A stretch of 64,000 nucleotides of DNA from Desulfovibrio sp. Marseille-P6017 (GTDB lineage Bacteria > Bacillota_A > Clostridia > Peptostreptococcales > Peptostreptococcaceae). Made by a program: the position numbers and the translations under genes. The stretch lies in assembly GCA_900604495.1 (NCBI GenBank), contig UWOR01000016.1:10238-74237 (forward strand), in the 5' to 3' direction. Of the stretch, positions 27,241 through 36,013 are shown one piece after another. Every line of letters begins with the position of its first letter. The stretch's first letter is position 1. The notes under the pieces are model-generated. The model searched no databases. It was given only the letters and a program-made list of their open reading frames with translations, and had not been told where the DNA came from.

Positions 27241-28513
27241 TTTTTAAATCCTCTCTTATAGTGATTATCTTATTTAATAAAATAGATTTATTTAGGTGTG
27301 TACATAGTTCTATATTTAACTTGTCATCTTCAACTATATTAAATTCTATAATATCTATATTTTTATTTATATGGTCCGCTGCTCTTTTAGAAAAAACTAA
27401 TCCTTCTAATAATGAATTGCTCGCTAATCTATTTGCACCATGGACACCTGTACAACTTACCTCACCCACTGCATATAATCTAGTCATTGATGTATATGAA
27501 TTTAAGTCAACATCAATTCCACCCATAAAATAATGTTGTGCTGGAGTAACCTTTATATATTCTTTAGTTATATCTATTCCTCTCAATAAACATTGTTTAT
27601 ATATATATGCAAATCTATTTTTTATATATTTTGCATCTAAATGTGTTACATCCAAGTAAACATAATTTCTATTATCAATTTTCATTTGCTCAAAAATTGC
27701 CTTACTTACAATATCTCTTGGTAATAACTCATTTATGAACCTTTGTTTATTTTTATTTAATAACTTCCCGCCTTCTCCTCTTACAGATTCTGATATTAAT
27801 AGCTTTCTACCATGGCTATTTTCTTCATAAAAAGACGTTGGGTGTATTTGTATATATCCTATATCTTTTACTTTTATATTATGTTTAAGCGCAATAGCCA
27901 ATCCATCGCCAGTTAAATGTCTTTGATTAGTTGAACTTTTAAATAGTCCTCCTATTCCACCAGTTGCTAAAACAACAACTTTCGAAAATATATTAATTTT
28001 ATCTTTTTTTAGTACTATTCCACCTAAACATTCATTATTAAAAGTTATTATATCTATTAGACATGTATTTTCAAATAAAGTTATATTTTTTCTATTCTTA
28101 ACCTCATTTATTAAAGTTTCAAATACAGCTTTACCTGTAGTATCCTTGCTGTATACAATTCTATTTATACTGTGTGCACCTTCTCTTGTAAATGCTATTT
28201 TTCCATCATCTTTATCTAAATTAAGTCCAAGTTTAATCATTGACTCTATATTGTTCATAGATTCTATAGCTAAGACTTCTACCGCTTCATCTTTATTTTT
28301 ATATTGTCCAGCTCTTAAAGTATCTTCTATAAATAAATTTATATCCTCTTTTCCTCTAGCAGTAGAAATCCCTCCTTGAGCAAGGTATGTGTTATTATTC
28401 TCTATGCTATCTTTTGAAATAACTAATATGTTTAGTTTTTTATCTAAGTTAAGAGCGCAATATAAGCCCGAAACTCCACTACCAACAATCAAAACATCAT
28501 ACTGTAGATTCAT
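27221..28513 (-). CDS. nadB: L-aspartate oxidase
   Basis: A 430-residue flavoprotein oxidising L-aspartate to iminoaspartate, first step of de novo NAD synthesis. The FAD-binding motif is VLIVGSGVSGLYCALNL at the N-terminus. NTYLAQGGIST, SVRGEGGKLLNKNKQRF, QIHPTSF and HYFMGGIDVDLNSYT are NadB/succinate-dehydrogenase-type signatures, and GVHGANRLASNSLLEGLVF is the C-terminal FAD loop. It lacks most of the C-terminal helical domain, being about 100 residues shorter than E. coli NadB; short forms exist in Clostridia. The longer frame starts with TTG at 28528, but ATG at 28513 sits 6 bases after AGGTGA. It overlaps nadA by 17 bases. Confidence 0.93.
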   Translation of the reverse strand: MNLQYDVLIVGSGVSGLYCALNLDKKLNILVISKDSIENNNTYLAQGGISTARGKEDINLFIEDTLRAGQYKNKDEAVEVLAIESMNNIESMIKLGLNLDKDDGKIAFTREGAHSINRIVYSKDTTGKAVFETLINEVKNRKNITLFENTCLIDIITFNNECLGGIVLKKDKINIFSKVVVLATGGIGGLFKSSTNQRHLTGDGLAIALKHNIKVKDIGYIQIHPTSFYEENSHGRKLLISESVRGEGGKLLNKNKQRFINELLPRDIVSKAIFEQMKIDNRNYVYLDVTHLDAKYIKNRFAYIYKQCLLRGIDITKEYIKVTPAQHYFMGGIDVDLNSYTSMTRLYAVGEVSCTGVHGANRLASNSLLEGLVFSKRAADHINKNIDIIEFNIVEDDKLNIELCTHLNKSILLNKIITIREDLKNELLAN

Positions 28514-29429
28514 TTTTATCACCTGCAAATCTATGCATATTTAGCAAACAATTTAAAGCATTAACTCTTATCTCTTCTTCTATATATATTTCATTTTCCA
28601 TTTTTAATAAAGTTTCATATATACTTTCTAATGTAGTTTTCTTCATATCTTCACAACATACACTATCTCCAGGTATGTAAAAATTTTTGTTAGGATTTTT
28701 TTTTGTTAATTCATGTAGTATTCCCTCTTCTGTTGCAACTATAAAGTCTTTATAATTACTTTTTGTAGCATAATCTATAATTCCCGATGTAGATCCTATA
28801 TAGTCCGCTATATCTCTGATTTCACTTTGGCACTCTGGATGCACTAATACTTTTGCATTTTTATATCTTATTCTTAACTCTATTATGTCTGATACCTTTA
28901 TATTGTGATGATACTTACAGTATCCATCCCAAAGAATAAATTCTTTTTCTGGAAATTCCTCTGATATATATTTACCTAAATTTTTATCAGGTACAAATAT
29001 TACTTGTTTTTCATGAATATTATTTAATATTTTAACTGCGCTTGAAGATGTTACAGCTACATCACAATGTGATTTTACTTCTGCTGTAGAATTTATATAA
29101 CAAACAACTATAGCATTTGGATATTTTTTTTTAAGTTCTAATATAACTTTTTCATTTGCCATATCAGCCATAGCACATCCGGCATCTATTATAGGCATTA
29201 AGACTTTTTTATTTGGAGATAATATTTTTGCACTCTCCCCCATAAATTTGACTCCACAAAACACAATTACTTCTTCATCACAATCTCTTGCTATTTCACT
29301 TAAAAAATATGAATCTCCTACATAATCAGCTAAATCTTGTATCTCTGGTGGTTGATAATAATGAGCTAGTATAATAGCATTTCTATCTACCTTTATTTTA
29401 TTTATTTTCTCTATTAAATCATTTGACAT
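28497..29429 (-). CDS. nadA: Quinolinate synthase
   Basis: The 310-residue enzyme condenses iminoaspartate with dihydroxyacetone phosphate to quinolinate using a [4Fe-4S] cluster. Recognisable parts are IILAHYYQPPEIQDLADYVGDSY at the N-terminus, VIVFCGVKFMGESAKIL (first cluster Cys), CYINSTAEVKSHCDVAVTSS, HPECQSEIRDIADYIGSTSG (second Cys) and PGDSVCCEDMKKTTL (third Cys). It is first in nadA-nadB-nadC, with overlapping neighbours. The promoter carries a palindromic TACACCTGTA at the start site, consistent with NAD-linked repression. Confidence 0.95.
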   Translation of the reverse strand: MSNDLIEKINKIKVDRNAIILAHYYQPPEIQDLADYVGDSYFLSEIARDCDEEVIVFCGVKFMGESAKILSPNKKVLMPIIDAGCAMADMANEKVILELKKKYPNAIVVCYINSTAEVKSHCDVAVTSSSAVKILNNIHEKQVIFVPDKNLGKYISEEFPEKEFILWDGYCKYHHNIKVSDIIELRIRYKNAKVLVHPECQSEIRDIADYIGSTSGIIDYATKSNYKDFIVATEEGILHELTKKNPNKNFYIPGDSVCCEDMKKTTLESIYETLLKMENEIYIEEEIRVNALNCLLNMHRFAGDKNESTV

Positions 29430-29459
29430 AAATAAATCCCTTAACCTTTCATCTGTATA

Positions 29460-29469
29460 TACACCTGTA
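29460..29469 (-). promoter_or_regulatory. Candidate NAD-repressor operator in the nadA promoter
   Basis: The palindrome TACACCTGTA lies 5 bases downstream of the -10 box, covering the expected start of transcription. Its place and the ACA..TGT arms suit a NiaR-type niacin-responsive repressor; no such repressor gene is in this window, and the assignment is inferred. Confidence 0.4.
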
Positions 29470-29474
29470 AATCC

Positions 29475-29503
29475 ATTGTATCATTTGATATTTTAATCTT
29501 CAA
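29475..29503 (-). promoter_or_regulatory. Promoter of nadABC
   Basis: Minus strand TTGAAG (29498-29503), exactly 17 bases, TACAAT (29475-29480). Confidence 0.65.
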
Positions 29504-29605
29504 TATAAACTAATTACTTTATAGAATTATTTTTTTAAGATATTATATATATTAGTTGGGTATAAAATAATATATAATTTTTATATATAAGATATAGGTG
29601 ATAAA

Positions 29606-30250
29606 ATGCTAAAAAATAAAACTAAAAAAGAATTAATAGAATTCTTTAGAGATGTAAACTATAGTATAGTTAAATATGATAAGAATGATATTATTGCTAT
29701 CGAAAATTCACCATGTAATAAGGTTGGATTAGTTCTAAGTGGTAATATAGATATAAAAAGAATTTTAACTAGTAACAAAGTAGTTCATCTTTCTTCATTT
29801 AGTGTTGGCTATTTATTCGGAGAAATAATTGCATTCTCTGATGCTAACTCTTATCCAGCTACAGTTATTTCATCAACTAATAGCGAGGTAATGTTTATAG
29901 ATAAATATGATTTTATTTATTTTTGTACTAGCCACCCTAGTTTCTTGAAGTTATTTTTAAATGAATTAACTAATAAGATAATAACTTTAAATAAATCTAT
30001 AACTGGTTTATCATTTAGCACAATTAAACAAAAACTATGCAACTTTTTAATACAAGAATCTAACATCCAAAAAAGTAATTTTATAAAATTAAACATGACA
30101 AAACAAAAGCTTTCTGAATCACTTGGAATTCCTAGACCTTCACTTTCAAGAGAATTAATTAACATGAAAGATGAAGGATTAATAGATTATCAAAAAAACA
30201 TAATAAAGATACTAGATAGAGAGGCTTTGGAAGATATTCTGATGGACTAA
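29606..30250 (+). CDS. Crp/Fnr-family transcription regulator
   Basis: The 214-residue regulator has an N-terminal cyclic-nucleotide-binding-type barrel (about 20-120: NKVGLVLSGNIDIKRIL, FSVGYLFGEIIAFSDANSYP) and a C-terminal helix-turn-helix (TKQKLSESLGIPRPSLSREL, about 168-187). The N-terminus lacks the cysteine cluster of oxygen-sensing FNR proteins, so no iron-sulfur sensing is indicated. The effector is unknown. It is divergent from nadABC with a 176-base gap, which makes control of nadABC possible but unproven. AAGATATAGGTGATAAA precedes ATG. Confidence 0.85.
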   Translation: MLKNKTKKELIEFFRDVNYSIVKYDKNDIIAIENSPCNKVGLVLSGNIDIKRILTSNKVVHLSSFSVGYLFGEIIAFSDANSYPATVISSTNSEVMFIDKYDFIYFCTSHPSFLKLFLNELTNKIITLNKSITGLSFSTIKQKLCNFLIQESNIQKSNFIKLNMTKQKLSESLGIPRPSLSRELINMKDEGLIDYQKNIIKILDREALEDILMD

Positions 30251-30258
30251 CTTAAAAC

Positions 30259-30309
30259 AAAAATAGCTTAATTTTATACTTTATATTTGTATAAAATTAA
30301 GCTATTTTT
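30259..30309. terminator. Bidirectional terminator, crp/fnr gene / asnB
   Basis: A perfect 21-bp inverted repeat (30259-30279 with 30289-30309) with A5/T5 ends, between convergent genes. Confidence 0.9.
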
Positions 30310-30319
30310 AGCATTCTAT

Positions 30320-32161
30320 CTATAATTGTAAGTCTACATTATAAAGATTCATCCAAGTGTTTATTTGAATTAAATATGCTATAACTTGAGGACCTGTCAT
30401 TAATTGTCCAAACCAAGGTTGGTTAAATGCTGAACCACCAGTCTGAACTAATTCTTTTACAAATTCTTCATCTATAATTTGATGAATAGGGGAACTTTTA
30501 TCATCTAATATTCTCTTTAACATCTTACATACTTCTTTTGTGTATATTGGATTATGAGTTTTAGGATAAGGGCTTTTTTTTCTTTCAACGATATTTTCTG
30601 GTAATATTCCTTTAGATGCTTCTCTTAACAGTCCTTTTTCTCTTCCATTTAGCAGTTTTATATGCTTAGGCATATTAAATGCATATTCTACTAATCTTTT
30701 ATCTGCAAAAGGTACTCTACCTTCTAAACTATTATGCATAGTCATTCTATCTTTCCTATTTAATAAAGTTATCATAAACCATTTTAGATTTAAGTATGAT
30801 AATTCTCTCATTATTGAATCTTCCTTTGATTCTCCATTAAGCTTAGGCACCTTAGCTATACTATCTCTACATGCTTGCTTTACATAATCTTCTATTGGTA
30901 ACAACTTCAAACTATCATTTAATACATTTTTCCTATAACCAATTGTGGTAGCCCAAGGGAAAATTTCTATAGAATCATATTCTCTAGTATACCAAGGGTA
31001 CCCTCCAAAAACCTCATCTGCACATTCTCCAGATAAAACAACTGTAGCGTGTTTACTTACCTCTCTTGAAAAAAGGTCTAAGGATGAGTCAATATCTGCC
31101 ATACCTGGTAAATCAGATGCCATAGTTGCATCTATTAAAGCATGCGCAAGTTCTACATTATCAAGAACTACGTCATGATGATTACTTCCGATATACTCTG
31201 CCATAACCTTTACCCAATATGAATCTGAGTTTGGTTGAAAATAACTTTTCTTAAAATATTTTTCATTATCTGTATAGTCTATAGAAAAAGTATTAAGTGT
31301 TTCTTTTCCTTGTCTATTGAAAGCATCTGCTGCTACCTTTGATATTATACTAGAATCTAATCCACCAGATAAAAAAGTACACACAGGTACATCACTTACA
31401 AGTTGACCCTCTATTGCTTCAATCAATAAATCTCTTACATATTTCTTAGTTTCTTCTAAGTTATGCTCATGTTCTTTAGCTTGAAGCTTCCAATACTCTT
31501 TTAATTTTATGCCTGATTTATTAAATCTTAAATAATGTGCTGGTGGAACTTCTCTTATATCTTTAAAAATACCACTATTTAGGATTCTAGCAGGTCCTAG
31601 TGATATTAACTCTAAAAATCCATCTCGATCAACAACATGACTAATTAATGGATGAGTTAGTAATGCCTTTTCTTCAGATCCAAAAACTAAGTTCCCATTC
31701 TTGTAAGAATAAAATAATGGCTTTACACCAAGTGGGTCTCTTGCTAAAAATAATTCTTGTTTATACTCGTCCCATACTCCAAATGCATAAATTCCATTTA
31801 TATAATCTAAGCACAATTCACCGAACTCTATATATGCTGTTAAAAGAACTTCTGTATCTGAATATGAATCAAATGTATATCCTCTTTCCTTTAATCTATC
31901 TCTAACCTCTTCAGTATTATATAACTCTCCGTTATAGCAAATTGTATATTCTCTATCTCCTATAGTTTTACTCATCGGTTGTAATCCACCTGTTGGATCT
32001 ACAATCGCTAATCTTTTGTGTCCAATAATAGAGTGTGAATATGTCTTTATACCTTCAGAGTTAGGACCTCTAAATCTTAAGGTTGATATCATATTCTCAA
32101 CTATATTTGTGTAATCCTTTATATTGTCATTAAGGTTACACCATCCTGATATTCCACACAT
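30320..32161 (-). CDS. asnB: Asparagine synthase (glutamine-hydrolysing)
   Basis: The 613-residue enzyme makes asparagine from aspartate, ATP and glutamine. The N-terminal glutaminase domain begins MCGISGW with nucleophile Cys2, and shows RLAIVDPTGGLQPM and ICYNGELYN. The synthetase domain carries the pyrophosphatase-loop motif CTFLSGGLDSSIIS, with VVLSGECADEVFGGYPWY and SLEGRVPFADKRLVEYAF further on. Length matches the AsnB/AsnO class. It has a strong TTAAGGAGGAAGGCTA site. A small hairpin (GCATAC/GTATGC) lies 25-45 bases before the start. A cobalamin riboswitch and terminator lie further upstream but probably do not serve this gene. Confidence 0.93.
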   Translation of the reverse strand: MCGISGWCNLNDNIKDYTNIVENMISTLRFRGPNSEGIKTYSHSIIGHKRLAIVDPTGGLQPMSKTIGDREYTICYNGELYNTEEVRDRLKERGYTFDSYSDTEVLLTAYIEFGELCLDYINGIYAFGVWDEYKQELFLARDPLGVKPLFYSYKNGNLVFGSEEKALLTHPLISHVVDRDGFLELISLGPARILNSGIFKDIREVPPAHYLRFNKSGIKLKEYWKLQAKEHEHNLEETKKYVRDLLIEAIEGQLVSDVPVCTFLSGGLDSSIISKVAADAFNRQGKETLNTFSIDYTDNEKYFKKSYFQPNSDSYWVKVMAEYIGSNHHDVVLDNVELAHALIDATMASDLPGMADIDSSLDLFSREVSKHATVVLSGECADEVFGGYPWYTREYDSIEIFPWATTIGYRKNVLNDSLKLLPIEDYVKQACRDSIAKVPKLNGESKEDSIMRELSYLNLKWFMITLLNRKDRMTMHNSLEGRVPFADKRLVEYAFNMPKHIKLLNGREKGLLREASKGILPENIVERKKSPYPKTHNPIYTKEVCKMLKRILDDKSSPIHQIIDEEFVKELVQTGGSAFNQPWFGQLMTGPQVIAYLIQINTWMNLYNVDLQL

Positions 32162-32271
32162 TAGCCTTCCTCCTTAAACTTAAACTGCATACTTTATTTT
32201 ATGTATGCTTAGGCTTAATGTTATAGAAAGTATTTTTTTCTTAAATAGTTTTTTTAATATAAATATATAAA

Positions 32272-32302
32272 ATAAAAAAGAACCAATATCTCTCGGTTCT
32301 CA
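32272..32302 (-). terminator. Terminator downstream of the cobalamin riboswitch
   Basis: AGAACC (32295-32300) pairs with GGTTCT (32279-32284) on the minus strand, followed by U6. It separates the riboswitch from asnB. The stem is short, so read-through is possible. Confidence 0.55.
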
Positions 32303-32331
32303 AAATATATAATATGTACTTTAAAATATAT

Positions 32332-32359
32332 CTATATAAAAATAACCCTCATATTACAT
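32332..32359 (-). other. Vestigial mini-ORFs after the cobalamin riboswitch
   Basis: A good ribosome site (CGGAGGGAGAG) is followed by ATG at 32357-32359 and immediately TAA, then by another ATG (32350-32352) giving six codons (MRVIFI) and TAG. Nothing else codes before the terminator. This looks like the scar of a deleted target gene, or a minimal start-stop element. Confidence 0.45.
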
Positions 32360-32389
32360 ATTCTCTCCCTCCGAAAGATTAATGCTTAA

Positions 32390-32545
32390 TTTTAGGCAGG
32401 TCTCCTGACTTTGAACTCAACCTAATAGCTTATCCTTCCCAGTATACACCAGTGGAATTAGAGTCTCCAAACTCTCAAGCGTTCGTCATTCTTACAGTAG
32501 CGGGGGCTGTTATGGACTTTCACCATATTCCCTTTTAAGTACTCA
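32390..32545 (-). ncRNA. Cobalamin (B12) riboswitch, apparently orphaned
   Basis: The minus strand has the conserved aptamer parts: GGGAATATGGTGAAAGTCC, AACAGCCCCCGCTACTGTAA, TGAGAGTTTGG-like P6 parts, ACTGG..GGGAAGG, and the B12 box AGTCAGGAGACCTGCCT at 32394-32410. It has its own promoter. Downstream there is only a ribosome site, ATG-TAA and a short terminator before asnB, so no cobalamin gene is under its control here. Confidence 0.88.
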
Positions 32546-32579
32546 TTTGTACACCTTAATAATTTATATTTATACTTTA

Positions 32580-32608
32580 ATTATATTTACTATACTTTTA
32601 TTTTTCAA
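32580..32608 (-). promoter_or_regulatory. Promoter of the cobalamin riboswitch
   Basis: Minus strand TTGAAA (32603-32608), 17-base spacer, perfect TATAAT (32580-32585), placed immediately after the dinB stop. Confidence 0.75.
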
Positions 32609-32620
32609 CAGCTAAAATTA

Positions 32621-33715
32621 CTATTTTTTTAAATTATTCATATATTCAAATATTGTTATATTGCCAGCTTCAACTTCCTTATCTACTAAATTAGATAGTG
32701 TAACTCCTAATAATCTTATCTGCTTTTTATTATCTTCTAGGTTTTTTAACAGATTATATACATTAATTCTAATATCTTTCTTAGTGTTTATAGGATGCTC
32801 TAAACTTATACTTCTAGTTATTTGAGTAAAATCTTCATACTTTATCTTTAATGTAACTGTTTTTCCTAGCTTATCTGAATATTTACATCTATATGCAACA
32901 TCTTCACATAACTCACTTAATATATTAGTAACCTCTTCTTCATCAATACTTAAGTTTTGGCTTAAAGTAGTCTCTGAACCAATATATTTTCTCTCTCTAT
33001 AAGGCTCTACGGGTCTATAGTCAATACCCCTAGAAAATTGATAAAATAGATATCCCCTATTTTTAAAAATATTTTCTAGTTCATAAATATTTAATTGCCT
33101 TAAATCATATCCATTTTGTATCCCCATATTTTTAAGTATTTTTCCAGTTACTTTTCCTACACCAAAAAATTTATTTATAGGAAGCTTATCTAAGAATTCC
33201 TGAGAATCCTCTTGTGTTATAACAGTTAAACCATTAGGTTTTTTATAATCTGATGCAAGCTTAGCTAAAAACTTATTATATGAAACTCCAGCTGATGCTG
33301 TTAGATTAGTTTCTTTTAAAATATCATTTTTTATCATTTTAGCTATAGTTGTTGCATACTTTATATTTTTCTTGTTGTTTGTAACATCTAAATATGCCTC
33401 ATCTAATGATAATGGCTCCACTAAATCTGTATATCTATGAAATATTTCTCTTATTTGATTAGATACTTTACGATACTCATCAAATCTAGGATACACAAAT
33501 ATTGCATAAGGACATCTTTTATAAGCTATTTTAGATGGCATAGCTGAATGTATTCCAAATTTTCTTGCTTCATATGAACATGTTGTAACAACTCCCCTAC
33601 TTTCTGGAGGTCCACCAACTACTACCGGTTTTCCTTTTAACAACGGATTATCTCTTTGTTCTACAGATGCAAAAAATGCATCCATATCTATATGAATTAT
33701 TTTTCTATTTTCCAT
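32621..33715 (-). CDS. dinB: DNA polymerase IV (Y family)
   Basis: A 364-residue lesion-bypass polymerase. The catalytic motif IDMDAFFASVEQRDNP opens the protein, then GKPVVVGGPPESRGVVTTCSYEARKFGIHSAM. The second catalytic pair is in LVEPLSLDEAYLDVTNN. The helix-hairpin-helix region has FFGVGKVTGKILKNMGI, and the little-finger domain follows. The C-terminus lacks an obvious beta-clamp motif of the QxxLF type, although the end NITIFEYMNNLKK is short. The longer frame begins with GTG at 33733, but GGAGGTGAT lies 7 bases before ATG at 33715, which is preferred. No LexA box was seen upstream. Confidence 0.92.
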   Translation of the reverse strand: MENRKIIHIDMDAFFASVEQRDNPLLKGKPVVVGGPPESRGVVTTCSYEARKFGIHSAMPSKIAYKRCPYAIFVYPRFDEYRKVSNQIREIFHRYTDLVEPLSLDEAYLDVTNNKKNIKYATTIAKMIKNDILKETNLTASAGVSYNKFLAKLASDYKKPNGLTVITQEDSQEFLDKLPINKFFGVGKVTGKILKNMGIQNGYDLRQLNIYELENIFKNRGYLFYQFSRGIDYRPVEPYRERKYIGSETTLSQNLSIDEEEVTNILSELCEDVAYRCKYSDKLGKTVTLKIKYEDFTQITRSISLEHPINTKKDIRINVYNLLKNLEDNKKQIRLLGVTLSNLVDKEVEAGNITIFEYMNNLKK

Positions 33716-33855
33716 CCAAACTATCACCTCCACTTAAAAATTCAAGTTAATAATTATTATAAAATATTTTTTTTGTATTTTTAAAAGTTTTTCTTGCAAA
33801 ATCCCTTAAAAACATTTAAAATAAGTATTCCAAGGAACTAAGTATTTATTCCTTA

Positions 33856-33867
33856 TTGATAACCGTA
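33856..33867. repeat. Direct repeat copy 1 (TTGATAACCGTA)
   Basis: The 12-mer and about 40 following AT-rich bases (including ATTTGTATTTTGT) recur at 35517 with the same orientation. The two copies flank the DUF1846 gene, and each lies upstream of a minus-strand gene (this one before dinB). Confidence 0.5.
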
Positions 33868-33913
33868 AATTTATTTTTATGTATATTTTTATTTGTATTT
33901 TGTATTTTATATT

Positions 33914-33948
33914 TAAAAAAGACCATTCTACTATTGTAGCATGGTCTG
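33914..33948 (-). terminator. Terminator of the DUF1846 gene
   Basis: AGACCATGCTAC / TAGAATGGTCTTTTTT on the minus strand, a 7-bp outer stem with inner pairing and U6. Confidence 0.7.
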
Positions 33949-33969
33949 ATTTTCTATACTTTTATTTTG

Positions 33970-35478
33970 TTAGTTAGCGTAATATAAGTTTTGTGATGGA
34001 TATTCTGGATCACAAGTCACATCTATGCCAAGTTCTCTAAATGTTTGTTCATCTGTTTTACTTAATATTGTAGTTGAATGAGCTTGAGATCCCTTTAACA
34101 TTGGAAGTTTTTCCACAGCTGCTTGAGCAGTTGGATTTGTAACAGCACTTACGCTTAAAGCCATTAGTATTTCTTCACAACTTAATTCTGGAGTTCTACT
34201 TGCTAATGTTTTAGTTTTTAAATTTACAATTGGTTCTAAAATTGCAGGAGATAATAAATGCATATCATCTGATATATTAGCTAAATGTTTTATTCCGTTT
34301 AATATTGCCGCTGCACTTGCATTCATTAAATTTGAACTCTTTCCTGTAAGTATCGTTCCATCAACTAGTTCTAATGCTACAACTGAGCAACTATCTGTTT
34401 TTTCTGCAGTTTCTTTTAACTTCGCACTGTATTCTCTAGATGGTGTAACAACCTTTCTATCTTCAGGCTTTAATCCAACTTGTTCCATTATTAACTTTAT
34501 AGTGTCAAATGCATCTTTATCAAATTGACCTTTTTTATACTCACATGCAGTTTTAAAGTATCTTCTTATTATTTCTTGCTTAGAAGCTTCTCTAACTACT
34601 TCATCATCTATTATACCAAATCCAACCCTATTAACGCCCATATCTGTTGGTGATTGGAATATAGATTCTTTTCCAGTTATTTTTTCTATTATTTTCTTAA
34701 GTACTGGGAATAATTCTAAGTCTCTATTGTAGTTTACTGATGTTTCACCATATCTTTCAAGGTGGAATGAATCTATCATGTTAACATCCTTTAAATCTAC
34801 AGTAGCTGCTTCATAAGCTATATTTACTGGATGTTTAAGCGGTAAATTCCAAACTGGGAATGTTTCGAATTTAGAGTATCCAACGCTATTTCCTCTTTTA
34901 TTTTCATGATATAACTGACTTAAACAAGTTCCTAACTTTCCACTATTTGGTCCTGGAGCTGTTACTACAACTATAGGTTTAGTTGTTTCTATATAAGGAT
35001 TTGCACCATATCCTTCATCACTAACTATTGTATCAACATCAGTTGGGTATCCCTTTGTTGGAGCATGCTTATATACTTTTATCCCCATTCTCTCTAACTT
35101 ATTTATGAATACTGTAGTTGCAGGTTGTCCTTCAAATCTTGTTATTACAACACTGTTAACATCTAAGTCATATGCTCTTAAGTCATCGATTAACCTTAGG
35201 ACTTCCATATCATAAGTGATCCCATAATCTCCTCTTACTTTATTTCTTTCTATATCACCAGCGTAAACACATATAACAACTTCTAATTTATCTTTCATAT
35301 GTTGTAATACTTTGATTTTAGCATTCTCATCAAATCCTGGTAATATCCTTTTTGCATGTAAGTCTCCGATTAACTTTCCACCAAATTCTAAATATAACTT
35401 GTCAAAATTATTAACTCTCTCTAGTATATATTTTGACTGTTCCTCTAGGTATTTCTTATGATCAAATCCTATTTTCAT
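33970..35478 (-). CDS. DUF1846 family protein
   Basis: A 502-residue cytoplasmic protein of the DUF1846 family, widely kept in Firmicutes with no established biochemical role that I can name. Features seen are [20 protein letters not shown] at the N-terminus, a nucleotide-binding-like segment [23 protein letters not shown] near 170-195 (P-loop-like GPNSGKLGT), [16 protein letters not shown], and [27 protein letters not shown] near the end. Length is usual. GAGGTGGCACA precedes ATG. It is alone, flanked by two copies of a 12-bp direct repeat in the intergenic regions. The GPNSGK stretch hints at phosphate binding; that is inference. Confidence 0.85.
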   Translation of the reverse strand: MKIGFDHKKYLEEQSKYILERVNNFDKLYLEFGGKLIGDLHAKRILPGFDENAKIKVLQHMKDKLEVVICVYAGDIERNKVRGDYGITYDMEVLRLIDDLRAYDLDVNSVVITRFEGQPATTVFINKLERMGIKVYKHAPTKGYPTDVDTIVSDEGYGANPYIETTKPIVVVTAPGPNSGKLGTCLSQLYHENKRGNSVGYSKFETFPVWNLPLKHPVNIAYEAATVDLKDVNMIDSFHLERYGETSVNYNRDLELFPVLKKIIEKITGKESIFQSPTDMGVNRVGFGIIDDEVVREASKQEIIRRYFKTACEYKKGQFDKDAFDTIKLIMEQVGLKPEDRKVVTPSREYSAKLKETAEKTDSCSVVALELVDGTILTGKSSNLMNASAAAILNGIKHLANISDDMHLLSPAILEPIVNLKTKTLASRTPELSCEEILMALSVSAVTNPTAQAAVEKLPMLKGSQAHSTTILSKTDEQTFRELGIDVTCDPEYPSQNLYYAN

Positions 35479-35516
35479 TGTGCCACCTCACTAAATATTT
35501 AATTTTTATTTCTTAC

Positions 35517-35528
35517 TTGATAACCGTA
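35517..35528. repeat. Direct repeat copy 2 (TTGATAACCGTA)
   Basis: Second copy of the 12-mer, about 40 bases upstream of the DUF1846 start, followed by ATATATTTGTATTTGTATTT-type sequence like copy 1. It could be a shared promoter or operator. Confidence 0.5.
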
Positions 35529-35683
35529 TTTTATATATATTTGTATTTGTATTTTGTTAAAAAGTTTATATTTATTTTTTCTTTTTAACTAAGTTTATAT
35601 TATACAATTTAAGACAATATTTTTCAAGATTATTTTCACTCAATATTCTATAAATTTATGTATATATTTTTTTATTTTATATA

Positions 35684-35713
35684 AAAAAGTACCGAAGTTA
35701 ATCGGTACTTTTT
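35684..35713 (-). terminator. Terminator of the Cys/Trp-rich small gene
   Basis: AAAAAGTACCGA / TCGGTACTTTTT, a perfect 12-bp stem with a 6-base loop. Confidence 0.85.
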
Positions 35714-35725
35714 ACATCAATTTGA

Positions 35726-35917
35726 TTAGCAGCAGCCACCATCAAAAACGTCTCCACATCCACATACTATTAATAATAGTATTAAGAATGGTATCCATGC
35801 ACATATATCAAAATCTACCCATACATCTTGGAATGCTAAGAATAAGAAGAATAATACTATTATCCACCATCCACATCCACCAAAGAATCCATCGTCTCCA
35901 AAAAATCTGTCTAACAT
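35726..35917 (-). CDS. Small Cys-, Gly- and Trp-rich membrane protein
   Basis: A 63-residue protein with one long hydrophobic stretch split by polar residues: GCGWWIIVLFFLFLAFQDVW and IPFLILLLIVCGC, ending CGDVFDGGCC. Five cysteines (15, 39, 52, 54 and the final two making six in all) are unusual for such a short protein. TAGGGGGACAACATA lies before ATG, and a perfect terminator follows, so it is very likely expressed. Family not recognised. The N-terminal FFGDDGFFGGCGWW motif and the Cys-Cys end suggest membrane anchoring with metal binding or disulfides; neither is shown. Confidence 0.65.
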   Translation of the reverse strand: MLDRFFGDDGFFGGCGWWIIVLFFLFLAFQDVWVDFDICAWIPFLILLLIVCGCGDVFDGGCC

Positions 35918-36013
35918 TATGTTGTCCCCCTATATAATTTTTTTGAAGTTTTTTAACTCCTAGCTTATACTATGAGACAACTTTGATTTTTGACATTACT
36001 TTTTAATCAAATT

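Noticed and set aside
32162..32260. asnB as the regulated target of the cobalamin riboswitch
   Set aside because: A terminator and stop codons separate them, asnB has its own ribosome site, and no link of AsnB to cobalamin is known. Kept only as a remote possibility.
33716..33855. LexA (SOS) box before dinB
   Set aside because: No GAAC-N4-GTTC-like palindrome found in the region.
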